A stretch of 64,000 nt of DNA. Source: Candidatus Binatia bacterium. GTDB taxonomy: Bacteria > Vulcanimicrobiota > Vulcanimicrobiia > Vulcanimicrobiales > Vulcanimicrobiaceae. This document shows, piece after piece, positions 44,301 to 52,697 of this stretch. The stretch lies in the NCBI GenBank assembly GCA_035544215.1, contig DATKHY010000007.1, positions 186,001 through 250,000 of the forward strand. Reading direction: 5' to 3'. A program made the translations under genes and the position numbers. Under the pieces are notes generated by a model. The model ran no database searches and was not told the origin of the DNA. It saw nothing but the letters and a program-made list of their open reading frames with translations. Each line of letters starts with the position of its first letter. Position 1 is the first letter of the stretch.

Positions 44301-44680
44301 GCGAAGCGGCGGACCACGGCGTACAGCAGCGCGCCGGCGCACAGGTCCGCGAAGATCGCGGGCAGCTTGACGAGCGCGCGCAACACCGCGTAACCGTGAT
44401 CGTGTGCCGCGAAGAACAGCTGCCAGAAGCGGCCCACGGCCGCTAGGATGTAGAAATAGCCCGGCGGATAGTCGGCGAAGCCGATCGTCGAATAGAACGA
44501 CGCGAACCCATGCTGACCCAGTGCGATCGCCCAGGCCGAGTAGGTCGAGACGTCGGTTTTGAATCCTTCGCTGTTGACGAACGCTAGGCGCAGTATGAAG
44601 CCGGCAAGCAGCAGCGCCGGCAGGGCCCAGGAGGCCGTGGCCTCACGCGCCGCGGCCCGAGCCGAACCGCTTCCGTTCAC
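41339..44680 (-). CDS. Two-module GT-C mannosyltransferase: Gpi18-like half fused to PMT (GT39) half
   Basis: 1113 residues with about 20 membrane segments. Residues 1-440 resemble Gpi18-related mannosyltransferases: YSAWAIALGQHG, ADYPPGYFYIL, NPATIYVSALWGQVDS. From about 480 a second GT-C unit matches protein O-mannosyltransferases: CGIFDETYFARAGEEYL with the catalytic Asp-Glu, NTHPPLSKLLI, HPYSSKWWEWPI and a C-terminal four-helix domain. Between its helices lies a soluble stretch (about 700-800). Such enzymes use polyprenyl-phosphate mannose to glycosylate exported proteins. It overlaps the polyprenyl diphosphate synthase gene (ATGA), which could supply its lipid carrier. Confidence 0.88.
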   Translation of the reverse strand: MNGSGSARAAAREATASWALPALLLAGFILRLAFVNSEGFKTDVSTYSAWAIALGQHGFASFYSTIGFADYPPGYFYILAAVGRFWQLFFAAHDHGYAVLRALVKLPAIFADLCAGALLYAVVRRFAGAGLALGAAALYLLNPATIYVSALWGQVDSISGALALFAIYGLLRSDDPPAGSRAQMGWIVLAWLSFGYSLLIKPQAAVLLPLMVAFAFVGGQRRRERLVASAIGAAAALVLAVLLAEPFHPSNPIAAFGWLMERYAYGANVYPYNSVNAFNLWAVRGTLWLPDSQYIFVLPQYLWGVVLVVAALALVTWRYVQERTPRALLEGCAIATIAFFVLATRMHERYLFNGVLFSIACIPFARRYLWGAVALSVVLFANLAYSLQYLNVVTNNVAGANSQNLWGPWTSILSGVAVAVFFWLGYQYLGTAELKPAAGAMPEEGARAGPEAAPAWLAAVRGWFDPREGLVAMRAVDYAIAGALGVGNFILSFIGYWWPNGTSCWAEAGLSRCGIFDETYFARAGEEYLQNLRIYENTHPPLSKLLITFSMMLFGGMPKGHGMGGWTFLNAVIGHMSNGDNPYGWRFLDLVFGALVVMLLYVFAKRITGSTIFSTIAALLLTFDGMHFVQSRTATPEGFVIFFATLAVYAFYRFWISSQVGDRRHVEVPGWGFLAGAAAALVGGIAIAFAGRALFGFDTASTVLVTLYAAGAIYLIVRYLAFARFFGGARRELSFGEGSYALRDPGSMVLFAADGGTVDSRGKIQRGAVSQARGGALVYDAEPLRIEYRRDASVSYQTPEGTARYAGDEVHADAPAAVENGRSSRLWLILFTVALGCLVSTKWYGVMGFGVSFVILIWIAASGIYFRDKRLPALWGNPRGFRLDGALVTILFVSATVYGLVWVPDLMRHSPDPNEVHNVNDVVARQKSMFDYHDTLKATHPYSSKWWEWPIDYVPVAYFYEDHRKDTNDPNGCCVYEITSMPNPAILWFGLLCVPWVAVLAWRERNKGYALIVITYLLQWLPWMRSPRITFAYHFYVDIPLICLCNVIVLQRLWQWSRRRESVRWVGPAGVAAYVAIAALGFVYFYPILAAHPISWNAWHQRMWFPTWVIGPG

Positions 44681-45681
44681 GGCAAAGCCTTGGAAGTAGC
44701 CGGAGCGAGATCGAGCGTGTTTAAAAGATAGTCGCGAAAATCCGCGTTAGGACAGCGCTCGATGACCGCCAGATGCTTGGCAGCGGCGCGATGCGCTGCC
44801 TCCCTCGCGCCCAGAGCGTCCAGCGCGTCGACGACTCGTGCGATCACGGAAGGTTCAAGCGCGAGTCCCGACGCGTACGCGTCGGCGATGGCACTGCGAG
44901 CCGCGGAAGGCGCCTGCCCAATCGCCCAAACGACGGGAAAGGTCCATTTACGCCGCGCGATGTCGCCTGCGGCGGTCTTGCCGGTCTCGCCGACGCTCGA
45001 CCAAATGCCCGCGACGTCGTCGCGAACCTGGAACGCCATGCCGTACGATCGCCCCACGTCACCGTATGCGGCAATCGTGGTGTCGTCGCGGGCGGCGGCG
45101 TGCGCGCCGAGGCGACAGGACGCGTCGAAGAGCTGCGCCGTCTTACATTGGATCATGCGGTAATAGCCGGGGAGATCGACCGAGCGTTCGGATTCGAATT
45201 GAAGGTCGAGCGACTGCCCCTCGCACATCACGGCGTGCGCCTCGTGCAGGAGCGCGAGCATCTTCAGCACGCGGCCTGCGTCGAGATGCGCGGCAGCCTG
45301 CTCCAGGCTCAGGAAACTGAGAGCGCACATCGCATCGCCGGCGTTGATCGCCCGCGGGATCCCGTAGGTGCTCCACAGGGTGCGGCGTCCGTGGCGCAAC
45401 TCATCGCGATCCTCGATGTCGTCGTGAACCAGCGAATAGTTGTGAAAGATTTCGACCGCGACCGCCGCGTCGAGCGCGTGATCGATCGGCGCGCCTTCAC
45501 AGGTCGCCACGCGCATGACCATCTGCGGCCGCAGGCGCTTGCCGCGCCGGGCCGGCCCATACGGCGGGTAGCCGAAGTGCCGCAAAAGCATATCGGAGAT
45601 CTCTTTCGATCCCCGATATCCGGCAATCCGTTCCTCGAGGGCGTTTTCGAAACGCTCGGCAAAGTTTACGACGCTAAGCAG
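44677..45681 (-). CDS. Polyprenyl diphosphate synthase (IspA/IspB family)
   Basis: 334 residues if CTG 45679-45681 is the start; 304 from the first standard start at 45591. The CTG follows GGAGGAG by about ten bases within the ispH end, and the added 30 residues (NFAERFENALEERIAGY) supply the N-terminal helix the family has before GKRLRP. Motifs: RGKRLRPQ, first Asp-rich LVHDDIEDRDELRRG-type (LVHDDIED), GDAMCALSF, and second Asp-rich FQVRDDVAGI. It condenses isopentenyl units; product length cannot be read from sequence alone. Between ispH and the mannosyltransferase. Confidence 0.88.
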   Translation of the reverse strand: MLSVVNFAERFENALEERIAGYRGSKEISDMLLRHFGYPPYGPARRGKRLRPQMVMRVATCEGAPIDHALDAAVAVEIFHNYSLVHDDIEDRDELRHGRRTLWSTYGIPRAINAGDAMCALSFLSLEQAAAHLDAGRVLKMLALLHEAHAVMCEGQSLDLQFESERSVDLPGYYRMIQCKTAQLFDASCRLGAHAAARDDTTIAAYGDVGRSYGMAFQVRDDVAGIWSSVGETGKTAAGDIARRKWTFPVVWAIGQAPSAARSAIADAYASGLALEPSVIARVVDALDALGAREAAHRAAAKHLAVIERCPNADFRDYLLNTLDLAPATSKALP

Positions 45682-46513
45682 AAGCGGCGAGCTCCTCCAT
45701 TCGCGCCTGGACTTTGTCGACGAGCCATCCCGGAGTGGACGCCCCCGACATTAGCCCCGCCACCTCGACGCCGTTGAACCACTGGGCCTTTAGCTCGTCC
45801 GGACCCTCGATGTGGTACGCGCGCGCCCCATGTGACTCGGAAAGATCCGCGAGATGCTTGGTGTTGGCCGACGTCTTGCCCCCGACGACGATCATGACCT
45901 CGACGTCCTTCGCGAGCCGCAGCGCCTCGTTCTGACGGTTGTGCGTATCCGTACAGATCGTGTTCACGGCGCGCACTTCGTAATACTTCGCGGAGAGCGC
46001 GCGGACGATTTCGGTGAACCCCTCACCCGACCACGTCGACTGGACGACGACGCCGACGCGGCTCGAGCGCGGCAGCTTTTCGACGTCGGCCGGAGTCTGA
46101 ATGCACCACGCGCCGGGCACGTGACTGAGCGTGCCCTTGACCTCGGGGTGGTTGGGGTCGCCGATGACGACGATCTTGTAACCGTCGGCCTTGAGCTTCT
46201 CGGCCTGCACGTGAATCTTGGTGACCATCGGGCAGGTCGCGTCGATGATCTCGAGCTTCTTTTCCTTGGCCTTGTCGAAGACTTCGACCGGCAGCCCGTG
46301 GGCCCGCACGAAAAGCGCGCCCGCGTCGACCTCGTCCACGCTGTGCGCGTTTTTTAATCCGCGCGACTGTAGGGACTCGACCATCTGAGGGTTGTGCACG
46401 ACGTGACCGAGCGTCGTCACGTCCCCCCGCGAGGCGATCGCCTCCTCGGCTTTCTTGACCGTGATCGCAACGCCGAAGCAGAATCCTTGGACGGACGCCT
46501 TACGTATTTCCAC
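45674..46513 (-). CDS. ispH: 4-hydroxy-3-methylbut-2-enyl diphosphate reductase
   Basis: 279 residues. The three [4Fe-4S] cysteines sit in GFCFGV (12), DATCPMVTKIH and ICTDTHNRQ; HVVHNPQMV and GGKTSANTKHL are also typical. Last step of the MEP pathway, giving IPP and DMAPP. Overlaps the plsC 3' end by 14 bases. With ispD and ispF 12 kb away, the window encodes three MEP enzymes. Confidence 0.97.
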   Translation of the reverse strand: MEIRKASVQGFCFGVAITVKKAEEAIASRGDVTTLGHVVHNPQMVESLQSRGLKNAHSVDEVDAGALFVRAHGLPVEVFDKAKEKKLEIIDATCPMVTKIHVQAEKLKADGYKIVVIGDPNHPEVKGTLSHVPGAWCIQTPADVEKLPRSSRVGVVVQSTWSGEGFTEIVRALSAKYYEVRAVNTICTDTHNRQNEALRLAKDVEVMIVVGGKTSANTKHLADLSESHGARAYHIEGPDELKAQWFNGVEVAGLMSGASTPGWLVDKVQARMEELAASA

Positions 46514-47102
46514 CGGTCTTCTCCGCCAGAGCTTCTATCGCGTTCATGATTGCGAGCGTGAACTTCGCCAGATCGTCGCGGGTTGCTTTCCGCCCAGCCG
46601 GTAGCTCGAGCGGCGCTCCGAACGCCACGTCGATCCGCCCGAGGCGCAGCGCCCGGTCCGTGCCGCGGATGCTGGCCGGAACCACGGGGGCGCCGCCCAG
46701 CGCAGCCAGCAACGCGACGCCGGTTTGGGGCTCGACGTCGCCGCTGCGATTTCGTGTGCCCTCGGGAAAGATCCCGATCGCACCGCCGGCCCTCAGCACC
46801 TCCAGCGAACGCTTGATCGCTGCAGTGGCGCTGCCCCGGCGATCGACGGCGTATGCGCCGAGCGCCCGGATCACCGCTCCCAACACGGGGATCTCGAAGA
46901 GCTCCTTCTTCGCCATGTAGCTGATCCTCCGCGGGCAGAGGCAGCCCATCGCCGGCGGATCCAGGTAGGAGAGGTGGTTGCACGCGACGATCAGCGGGCC
47001 CGAAGGCGGCACGTTCTCGGTGCCGCGCACGCGCGCCCGCCACACCACGCGCACGCCGCACCACACGACGAACTTCGCGAGGTCGTAGAACCACTTAACC
47101 AT
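46500..47102 (-). CDS. plsC: 1-acyl-sn-glycerol-3-phosphate acyltransferase
   Basis: 200 residues. Acyltransferase motifs: NHLSYLDP (HX4D, near residue 37), FPEGTRNRSGD and PVVPASIRGTDRAL. Adds the second acyl chain in phosphatidic acid synthesis after PlsX/PlsY. The order cmk-plsC-ispH is common in Firmicutes. A dispersed repeat copy separates it from cmk. Confidence 0.94.
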   Translation of the reverse strand: MVKWFYDLAKFVVWCGVRVVWRARVRGTENVPPSGPLIVACNHLSYLDPPAMGCLCPRRISYMAKKELFEIPVLGAVIRALGAYAVDRRGSATAAIKRSLEVLRAGGAIGIFPEGTRNRSGDVEPQTGVALLAALGGAPVVPASIRGTDRALRLGRIDVAFGAPLELPAGRKATRDDLAKFTLAIMNAIEALAEKTGGNT

Positions 47103-47106
47103 GCTC

Positions 47107-47146
47107 GTCCTTCGATAAGCTCAGGATGACATGGCTCAGCATGACA
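47107..47146. repeat. Dispersed element copy between plsC and cmk
   Basis: GTCCTTCGATAAGCTCAGGATGACA followed by a second half-copy GGCTCAGCATGACA. On the minus strand TGTCATGCTGA provides the final Ser-Cys and stop of cmk. Confidence 0.65.
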
Positions 47147-47816
47147 AAGCGCGGGCGATCGCACAGATCTCTTCTACGACGCCGTCGGCATCGATGTCGC
47201 TCGAGTCGATGACGTGCGCGCCGGACGCGGGCGCCAGCGGCGACACGGCGCGCGTGCTATCGATGCGATCGCGCTCCTCGAGTTCCGCTCCGAGGCGATG
47301 TGCGTCGACGTCCACGCCGGCCTGTTCGAGCTGCTGGCGGCGGCGCGCGATGCGCGCCGGCAGCGAAGCGGTGAGATAAATCTTGACTGCGGCGTCGGGC
47401 AGGACGACGCTGCCGATGTCGCGGCCCGCCATCACGACGGAGCCTTTCCCGGCGATGCGCCGTTGGGCTTCGACCATTGCGGAACGCACCTCGGCGTGCG
47501 CGGCGACGGCCGAAACGATCGCCGTCACCTCGTTGCTCTGCAAGGCGGCCTCGTCCAGCTCAGCGCCGCCGGCGAAGACGCGGAAGCCGAGCGGCGCGGC
47601 TTCGTCGAGCTGCACCTCGATCGGCATCGTTGCGGCCAGACGCGCCAGCGCCGCGCCGTTATCGACGTCGGTGCCCGTGCGCAGCGCCAGATAGGCCAGC
47701 GCGCGGTACATCGCTCCGGTGTCGAGGTACAGCACGCGCAAGCGGCGTGCGGTCGCGCGCGCGACGGTGGTCTTCCCCGACGCGGCTGGGCCGTCGATCG
47801 CGATCTGCACCTGCAC
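47136..47816 (-). CDS. cmk: Cytidylate kinase
   Basis: 226 residues from GTG 47814-47816, with GAGGG about 11 bases upstream. Walker A IDGPAASGKTTVARATA at the start, YLDTGAMYRALA, VVMAGRDIGSVVLPDA and LTASLPARIARR follow in family order. It phosphorylates CMP and dCMP. Divergent from radA across 59 bases. Confidence 0.96.
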   Translation of the reverse strand: MQVQIAIDGPAASGKTTVARATARRLRVLYLDTGAMYRALAYLALRTGTDVDNGAALARLAATMPIEVQLDEAAPLGFRVFAGGAELDEAALQSNEVTAIVSAVAAHAEVRSAMVEAQRRIAGKGSVVMAGRDIGSVVLPDAAVKIYLTASLPARIARRRQQLEQAGVDVDAHRLGAELEERDRIDSTRAVSPLAPASGAHVIDSSDIDADGVVEEICAIARALSC

Positions 47817-47875
47817 GGCGCATCGTTCCCTCGGAATGATGGCGTTGCCCTCTAACAGAATCCATTGTAGTTACC

Positions 47876-49189
47876 ATGGCGAAGGCGCGCAGCGCGTATT
47901 TTTGCTCCGCGTGCGGGTTTGAATCGACGCGCTGGCTCGGGCGCTGCCCGCAATGCGAGGCGTGGAACTCTTTCGACGAACGCCCGCTCGGCGTGGCGGC
48001 CCGCGCGCCCGCGATCTCGCGATCGACGGGACCCGTCGGACTGTACGAGATCGGCTCCGCAGGCGTCGAGCGGCTCTCGGTCGCGATGCCGGAGTTCGAC
48101 GCGGTGCTCGGGGGCGGCATCGTGCGCGGCAGCCTCACACTGGTCGGCGGACCGCCGGGAGCGGGCAAGTCGACGCTGCTGCTCCAGATCGCCGCGCGCC
48201 TGGCGGATCGCGGCGACGTCGTCTACGTGTGCGGTGAGGAGTCGGCGGCGCAAGTGAAGCTGCGCGCGGAGCGCACGCTGGCGGACGGCGTCGCCCCGCG
48301 GCTGCTGGTTTATCCCGAAACGAATTTGCGAGCGGTGCTCGACCATCTCGAACGCAGCGCGCCGCTGGCGCTGATCGTGGACTCCATACAAACGGTATGG
48401 CTGCCGGAGTCCGAGGCATATGCGGGCAGCGTGACGCAGATCCGCGACTGCACGCAGGCGCTGATGGAGTACGCGAAGCGAACCTCGTGCGCGACCTTCA
48501 TCGTCGGCCACGTCACGAAGGACGGCGCCATCGCCGGGCCGCGGCTGCTCGAACATCTCGTCGACACCGTGCTGTATTTCGAGGGAGAAACGAGCGGCGA
48601 GCACCGGATCCTGCGGGCATACAAGAACCGCTTCGGCTCGATTGACGAGATCTGCGTGCTCGCGATGCACGATCGTGGCCTGCGCGAAGTTCCCAATCCT
48701 TCCGAGTTCTTTCTCGGTGCGCGCGAAACGCGCCCGAGCGGCTCGTGCGTCGTCGCCTCGATCGTCGGCTCGCGTCCCGTGCTGATCGAAGTACAGGCGC
48801 TCGTGGGCGAGACGAGCTACGGCATGCCCCGCAGGCTCGCCAACAATTTGGACCAGCAACGCCTGGCGATGATCCTCGCGGTACTGGAGCGCCGCGCCGG
48901 ATTCTCGCTCGGCTCGCACGACGTGTACGCGTCGGTGGCGGGCGGATTGCGCGTTAGCGAACCCGCCGCGGACCTCGGCATCGCCCTCGCGATCGCGTCG
49001 TCTTTCCGCAATGTCGCGATAGCGCCGGCGACCGCCGTATTCGGGGAGCTCGGCCTGTCGGGCGAGGTGCGCGGCGTCAGCGGCGGCGAGCGCCGCACGG
49101 GGGAGGCGCGCAAACATGGCTACAGCCACGTCATCTCGCCCGAAAACACGCACGACCTCGCGGAGGCGGTCGCACGGGCGCTGGGATGA
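47876..49189 (+). CDS. radA: DNA repair protein RadA
   Basis: 437 residues. N-terminal zinc finger C10, C13, C24, C27; Walker A GGPPGAGKST (91-100); the RadA-specific KNRFGSIDEI motif (about 249); C-terminal Lon-like domain with EVQALVGE and GVSGGERRTGEA. It aids branch migration in recombination. The stop overlaps the next ATG by four bases. Confidence 0.97.
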   Translation: MAKARSAYFCSACGFESTRWLGRCPQCEAWNSFDERPLGVAARAPAISRSTGPVGLYEIGSAGVERLSVAMPEFDAVLGGGIVRGSLTLVGGPPGAGKSTLLLQIAARLADRGDVVYVCGEESAAQVKLRAERTLADGVAPRLLVYPETNLRAVLDHLERSAPLALIVDSIQTVWLPESEAYAGSVTQIRDCTQALMEYAKRTSCATFIVGHVTKDGAIAGPRLLEHLVDTVLYFEGETSGEHRILRAYKNRFGSIDEICVLAMHDRGLREVPNPSEFFLGARETRPSGSCVVASIVGSRPVLIEVQALVGETSYGMPRRLANNLDQQRLAMILAVLERRAGFSLGSHDVYASVAGGLRVSEPAADLGIALAIASSFRNVAIAPATAVFGELGLSGEVRGVSGGERRTGEARKHGYSHVISPENTHDLAEAVARALG

Positions 49190-50013
49190 AGGCGGCGCCG
49201 CTGTTCGAGATCGTCCCGAACCTCTCGGAGGGACGCGACGCGGCGACCATCGACGCCGCCGCTGCCGCAGTTTCGCGGACCGGGGCGCGTTTAATCGACC
49301 GCAGCAGCGACGCGATGCACCACCGCAGCGTCTTGACCATCGTCGGGAGCGCGGAGCAAGTCCTCGACGCCGCCGTGGCACTGGCGGGCATCGCGCTCGA
49401 CCGCATCGATCTGCGCGCCCACCGCGGCGCGCATCCGCGCACCGGCGCGCTTGACGTTTTGCCGTTCGTGCCGCTGGCGGGGGCCGGGCTGCCCGAGGCG
49501 GCCGCGCTTGCTCACCGCGCGGGCGCCGAGATCTGGCGGCGGTACCGCATTCCTTCTTTCTACTACGGAGCGGCCGCGCTGCGCGGCGAGCGCACGCTCC
49601 TGCCTGACATTCGGCGCAACGCCGATTGGCTGCCTGACGAGGGTGACGTGACGCGCCATTACAGCGCCGGCGCCATCGTAATCGGCGCCCGAGAGCTTTT
49701 GATCGCTTTCAACGTTGAGTTGAAGAGCGATGACCTCGGGGCGGCCGTGCAGATCGCTCGCACCGTACGCGGACGCGACGGCGGCTTGCGCTCGCTTCGC
49801 GCGCTTGCCTTCCCGCGCGGGGAAGGGCGTGTGCAGGTCTCGCTCAACGTAACGGATTATGCTGCAACGCCGCTCTACCGCGTCGTCGAGTTGATCCGCG
49901 GATTGGCGGCCGAACGCGGCATCGAGGTGCTCGGCTGTGAGCTCGTCGGCTGCCTTCCGTGGGGGGCGGTCGAGGCCACAGCCGCATACTATTTGGGAGT
50001 TTCGAACCTGTGA
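49186..50013 (+). CDS. Glutamate formiminotransferase-like protein (FTCD N-terminal type)
   Basis: 275 residues. EIVPNLSEGRD, DRSSDAMHHRSVLTIVG, DLRAHRGAHPRTGALDVLPFVPL and GAIVIGARELLIAFNVEL cover both subdomains of the formiminotransferase fold. The enzyme moves a formimino group from formiminoglutamate to tetrahydrofolate in histidine breakdown; free-standing homologues of this length occur in many bacteria without a cyclodeaminase. Coupled to radA (ATGA) and to the protease gene (GTGA). Confidence 0.9.
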   Translation: MKAAPLFEIVPNLSEGRDAATIDAAAAAVSRTGARLIDRSSDAMHHRSVLTIVGSAEQVLDAAVALAGIALDRIDLRAHRGAHPRTGALDVLPFVPLAGAGLPEAAALAHRAGAEIWRRYRIPSFYYGAAALRGERTLLPDIRRNADWLPDEGDVTRHYSAGAIVIGARELLIAFNVELKSDDLGAAVQIARTVRGRDGGLRSLRALAFPRGEGRVQVSLNVTDYAATPLYRVVELIRGLAAERGIEVLGCELVGCLPWGAVEATAAYYLGVSNL

Positions 50014-52697
50014 TATTGAGGACGACGCCGCTGATCGCGCTTTTGCTCGCGGTTGCGCTGCCGCAGGCTGCCGCGGCACAGAACGGCCCGGGCGACACCG
50101 GTGTCTTTACCACGACGCTCCACAACGGCCTGCGAGTCGTGGTCGTCGAGGATCGCGCGGCGCCGGTCGTCCAGACGGGCGTGTGGTACGGCTTCGGGTC
50201 GCTGCACGAGACGCCAGGAAAGACCGGCCTCGCGCACGCGCTCGAGCACATGCTGTTCCGCGGGACGCCGGAAATTTCGTCGGGCGGACTCGACGACGTC
50301 GTGGCGCGGCTCGGTGCGCAGATGAACGGTGAGACGAACTACGACTACACGCAGTTTTACTTCATGATGCCGGCCGACAAGATCGACGTCGCGCTGTACA
50401 TCGATGCCGACCGCATGCAGCACGCGGCGCTGCGCGCCTCGGATTGGGCCATCGAACGCAACGCAGTGCTCAACGAGATCGATGGGGACGCCAGCTCGCC
50501 GTTCTTCAACCTGCTCGCGCGCGTGCGCGAGGCGGCCTTCCCGGGGCAGCCCAGCGGACGAACGCCGCTCGGGAATCGCGAAGACGTCGCGCGCGCGACC
50601 GTCGCCGACATCGCTCGCTACTATCAGGAGTGGTACGCTCCGAACAACGCGACGCTCGTCATCGCCGGCGACGTCAATCACGTCACCGCCTTCGCGAAGG
50701 CGCAGCGCTACTTTGGGGCGATCCCAGCGAAGCGGCTGCCGGCGTGGTCCAAGGCAAACCCGGTGGCGGCGCGTGGTCAGACCGTCGAGGCGCAGTTCCC
50801 GTTCCCCTTCGAGATCCTGGATCTCGCGTATTCGATTCCCGGGGACGTGCAGCGCGGCGAGCCCGCGGTCAGCACGCTCGCGACGCTCATCGAGAATCAG
50901 CGCTCGCCGTTTTATCGGGCGCTGGTCGAGGGCAACGTCGCGCTCGTTATCGAGGCAAACGCGGACACGCAGCTGCGCGGCGGCTTGCTTCACGTGTTCG
51001 TGGTCCTCAATCCGGGACACAGCGGCGCCGAGGCGCAATCGGTGTTCCAGTCGACGCTGAATTCCGTGTTGCAGAACGGCTTCGATCCGGATCTGGTCGT
51101 CGCCGCAAAACGGTTAACGCTCGCCGAACGCCTCTTCTCGGCGAACTCGATCGGCGGCATCGGCGATCTCGCGGGCTACACCTACGGCATCGTCGGCGAG
51201 AAGATCGCCGACGAGGACTCGCGGCTCGCGGCCCTGACCGGCAGCGACCTCCTGGCGGCGACGCGCACGTATCTCAGCCGCCCGACGGTCGTAGGACATC
51301 TCACTCCGAACGAGAGCCCGCCGCACGGCAACTCGGAGAAGAGCAACGCGGCGGCCAGCGACGATTTTTCCAAGCGTGTGCCGAACGGCCCCATCGTCCA
51401 GCAGGCATGGATCGCCAAGGCCGTGCGCACACCGACGACCGCGCGCAGCGTACTGCAGCCAACTGCATTCACCCTTTCAAACGGGTTGCACGTGATCGTT
51501 CAAACGAAGGCCGATCGGCCGACGTTCGTGCTGCGCGGCGAAATCGCCTCATCGCCGGCGTTCGAGCTTCCCGGGAAACAGGGGATCATCCGTCTTGCCT
51601 CGTCGGTCGCCGACTACGGCAGCGCGAACTACCCGTTCGCGCTGCGCCGAAAGGCAACGGACGAGATGGGCGCCTTGGTCGAAACCGGCCGAGAATTTTC
51701 GGCACAGGGGGAGATGCGCGACTTCGAGCAGATCGTGACGATCGTCGCGGACGGTGAGGAGCATCCGACCTTCGCCGACCCGTGGCTCGGGATCGAGCGA
51801 TCGCAGCTCGCCAACAGCCTGCAATCCGAAGCACAAATCTCCGGTGTGCTGATCGATCGCGCGTACGACCGGCTTCTGCTCGCCAGCGACGATCCGTCGC
51901 TGCGCCAACCGACGGCGCCGACCGTCGCCGGGATCACGCGCGACGATCTGCTCGCATACACGAAGGCGTACTGGCGGCCGGATCTCACCACGATCGCCGT
52001 CGTAGGAAACGTGACGCCGCAGCGCGTGCGTAGCATCCTCGAATCGGCTTTCGGATCGTGGCAGGCCGAAGGCCCGCGGCCGAACCCGCACCTGATGGCG
52101 CTGCCGCCGGCGTCCACGGGGCACGACTACATCGGCACCGCGGCCAACCAAGTTTACATTCGCCTCGGTCAGCCGGCCATCTCGCGTTCGAATCGCGATT
52201 ACGACACGTTCCTCGTGCTCAATCAAATTCTCGGTGGCGCCGGCGCGTTCGAGTCGCGGCTGTGGCAAGAGCTGCGCCAGAAGCGCGGTCTCGTCTACGG
52301 CGTCAGCAGCGAGCTCGATGCCGATGCGGATCGCGGCGACTTTCGCGTCGAGCTCAACGCCTCACCGGACCGCGTGGTCGCGGCCGTCGCGCTCGTGCGC
52401 CGCGAGCTCGAGCGCCTGCAAAACGAGCCGGTATCGGAGACCGAGCTCCGGGAAGCCAAGGCGCGGCTCGTCGGCAACGCGCTGCTGGATGAGGCTTCGT
52501 CGAACGGTCAGGCCAAGCAGCTGATCGATATCGCGGTTAACGACCTTCCGTTGGACTATTACCGCACGCTCAACGAACGCTTCTCGCAAATCACGGCGGC
52601 GGATGTACAGCGCATCGCGCGAGCGTATCTGCGACCGGACCGCCTGGTCGAAGTCTACGCCGGCCCTTCTGGGCCTTGGGCCTACCACACGATATGA
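50010..52697 (+). CDS. Secreted M16-family zinc metalloprotease (two-lobed, pitrilysin-like)
   Basis: 895 residues from GTG 50010, which overlaps the previous stop; GGGAG lies 11 bases before. Signal peptide LIALLLAVALPQAAAAQN. The N-terminal lobe has the inverted zinc motif HALEH (in GLAHALEHMLFRGT) and the distal Glu in ERNAVLNEID; the C-terminal lobe (from about 490) keeps the fold with GGAGAFESRLWQELRQKRGLVYGVSS (short: SRLWQELRQKRGLVYGV) but no zinc motif, as usual. It degrades peptides outside the cytoplasm. Coupled to the next gene (ATGA). Confidence 0.94.
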   Translation: MILRTTPLIALLLAVALPQAAAAQNGPGDTGVFTTTLHNGLRVVVVEDRAAPVVQTGVWYGFGSLHETPGKTGLAHALEHMLFRGTPEISSGGLDDVVARLGAQMNGETNYDYTQFYFMMPADKIDVALYIDADRMQHAALRASDWAIERNAVLNEIDGDASSPFFNLLARVREAAFPGQPSGRTPLGNREDVARATVADIARYYQEWYAPNNATLVIAGDVNHVTAFAKAQRYFGAIPAKRLPAWSKANPVAARGQTVEAQFPFPFEILDLAYSIPGDVQRGEPAVSTLATLIENQRSPFYRALVEGNVALVIEANADTQLRGGLLHVFVVLNPGHSGAEAQSVFQSTLNSVLQNGFDPDLVVAAKRLTLAERLFSANSIGGIGDLAGYTYGIVGEKIADEDSRLAALTGSDLLAATRTYLSRPTVVGHLTPNESPPHGNSEKSNAAASDDFSKRVPNGPIVQQAWIAKAVRTPTTARSVLQPTAFTLSNGLHVIVQTKADRPTFVLRGEIASSPAFELPGKQGIIRLASSVADYGSANYPFALRRKATDEMGALVETGREFSAQGEMRDFEQIVTIVADGEEHPTFADPWLGIERSQLANSLQSEAQISGVLIDRAYDRLLLASDDPSLRQPTAPTVAGITRDDLLAYTKAYWRPDLTTIAVVGNVTPQRVRSILESAFGSWQAEGPRPNPHLMALPPASTGHDYIGTAANQVYIRLGQPAISRSNRDYDTFLVLNQILGGAGAFESRLWQELRQKRGLVYGVSSELDADADRGDFRVELNASPDRVVAAVALVRRELERLQNEPVSETELREAKARLVGNALLDEASSNGQAKQLIDIAVNDLPLDYYRTLNERFSQITAADVQRIARAYLRPDRLVEVYAGPSGPWAYHTI

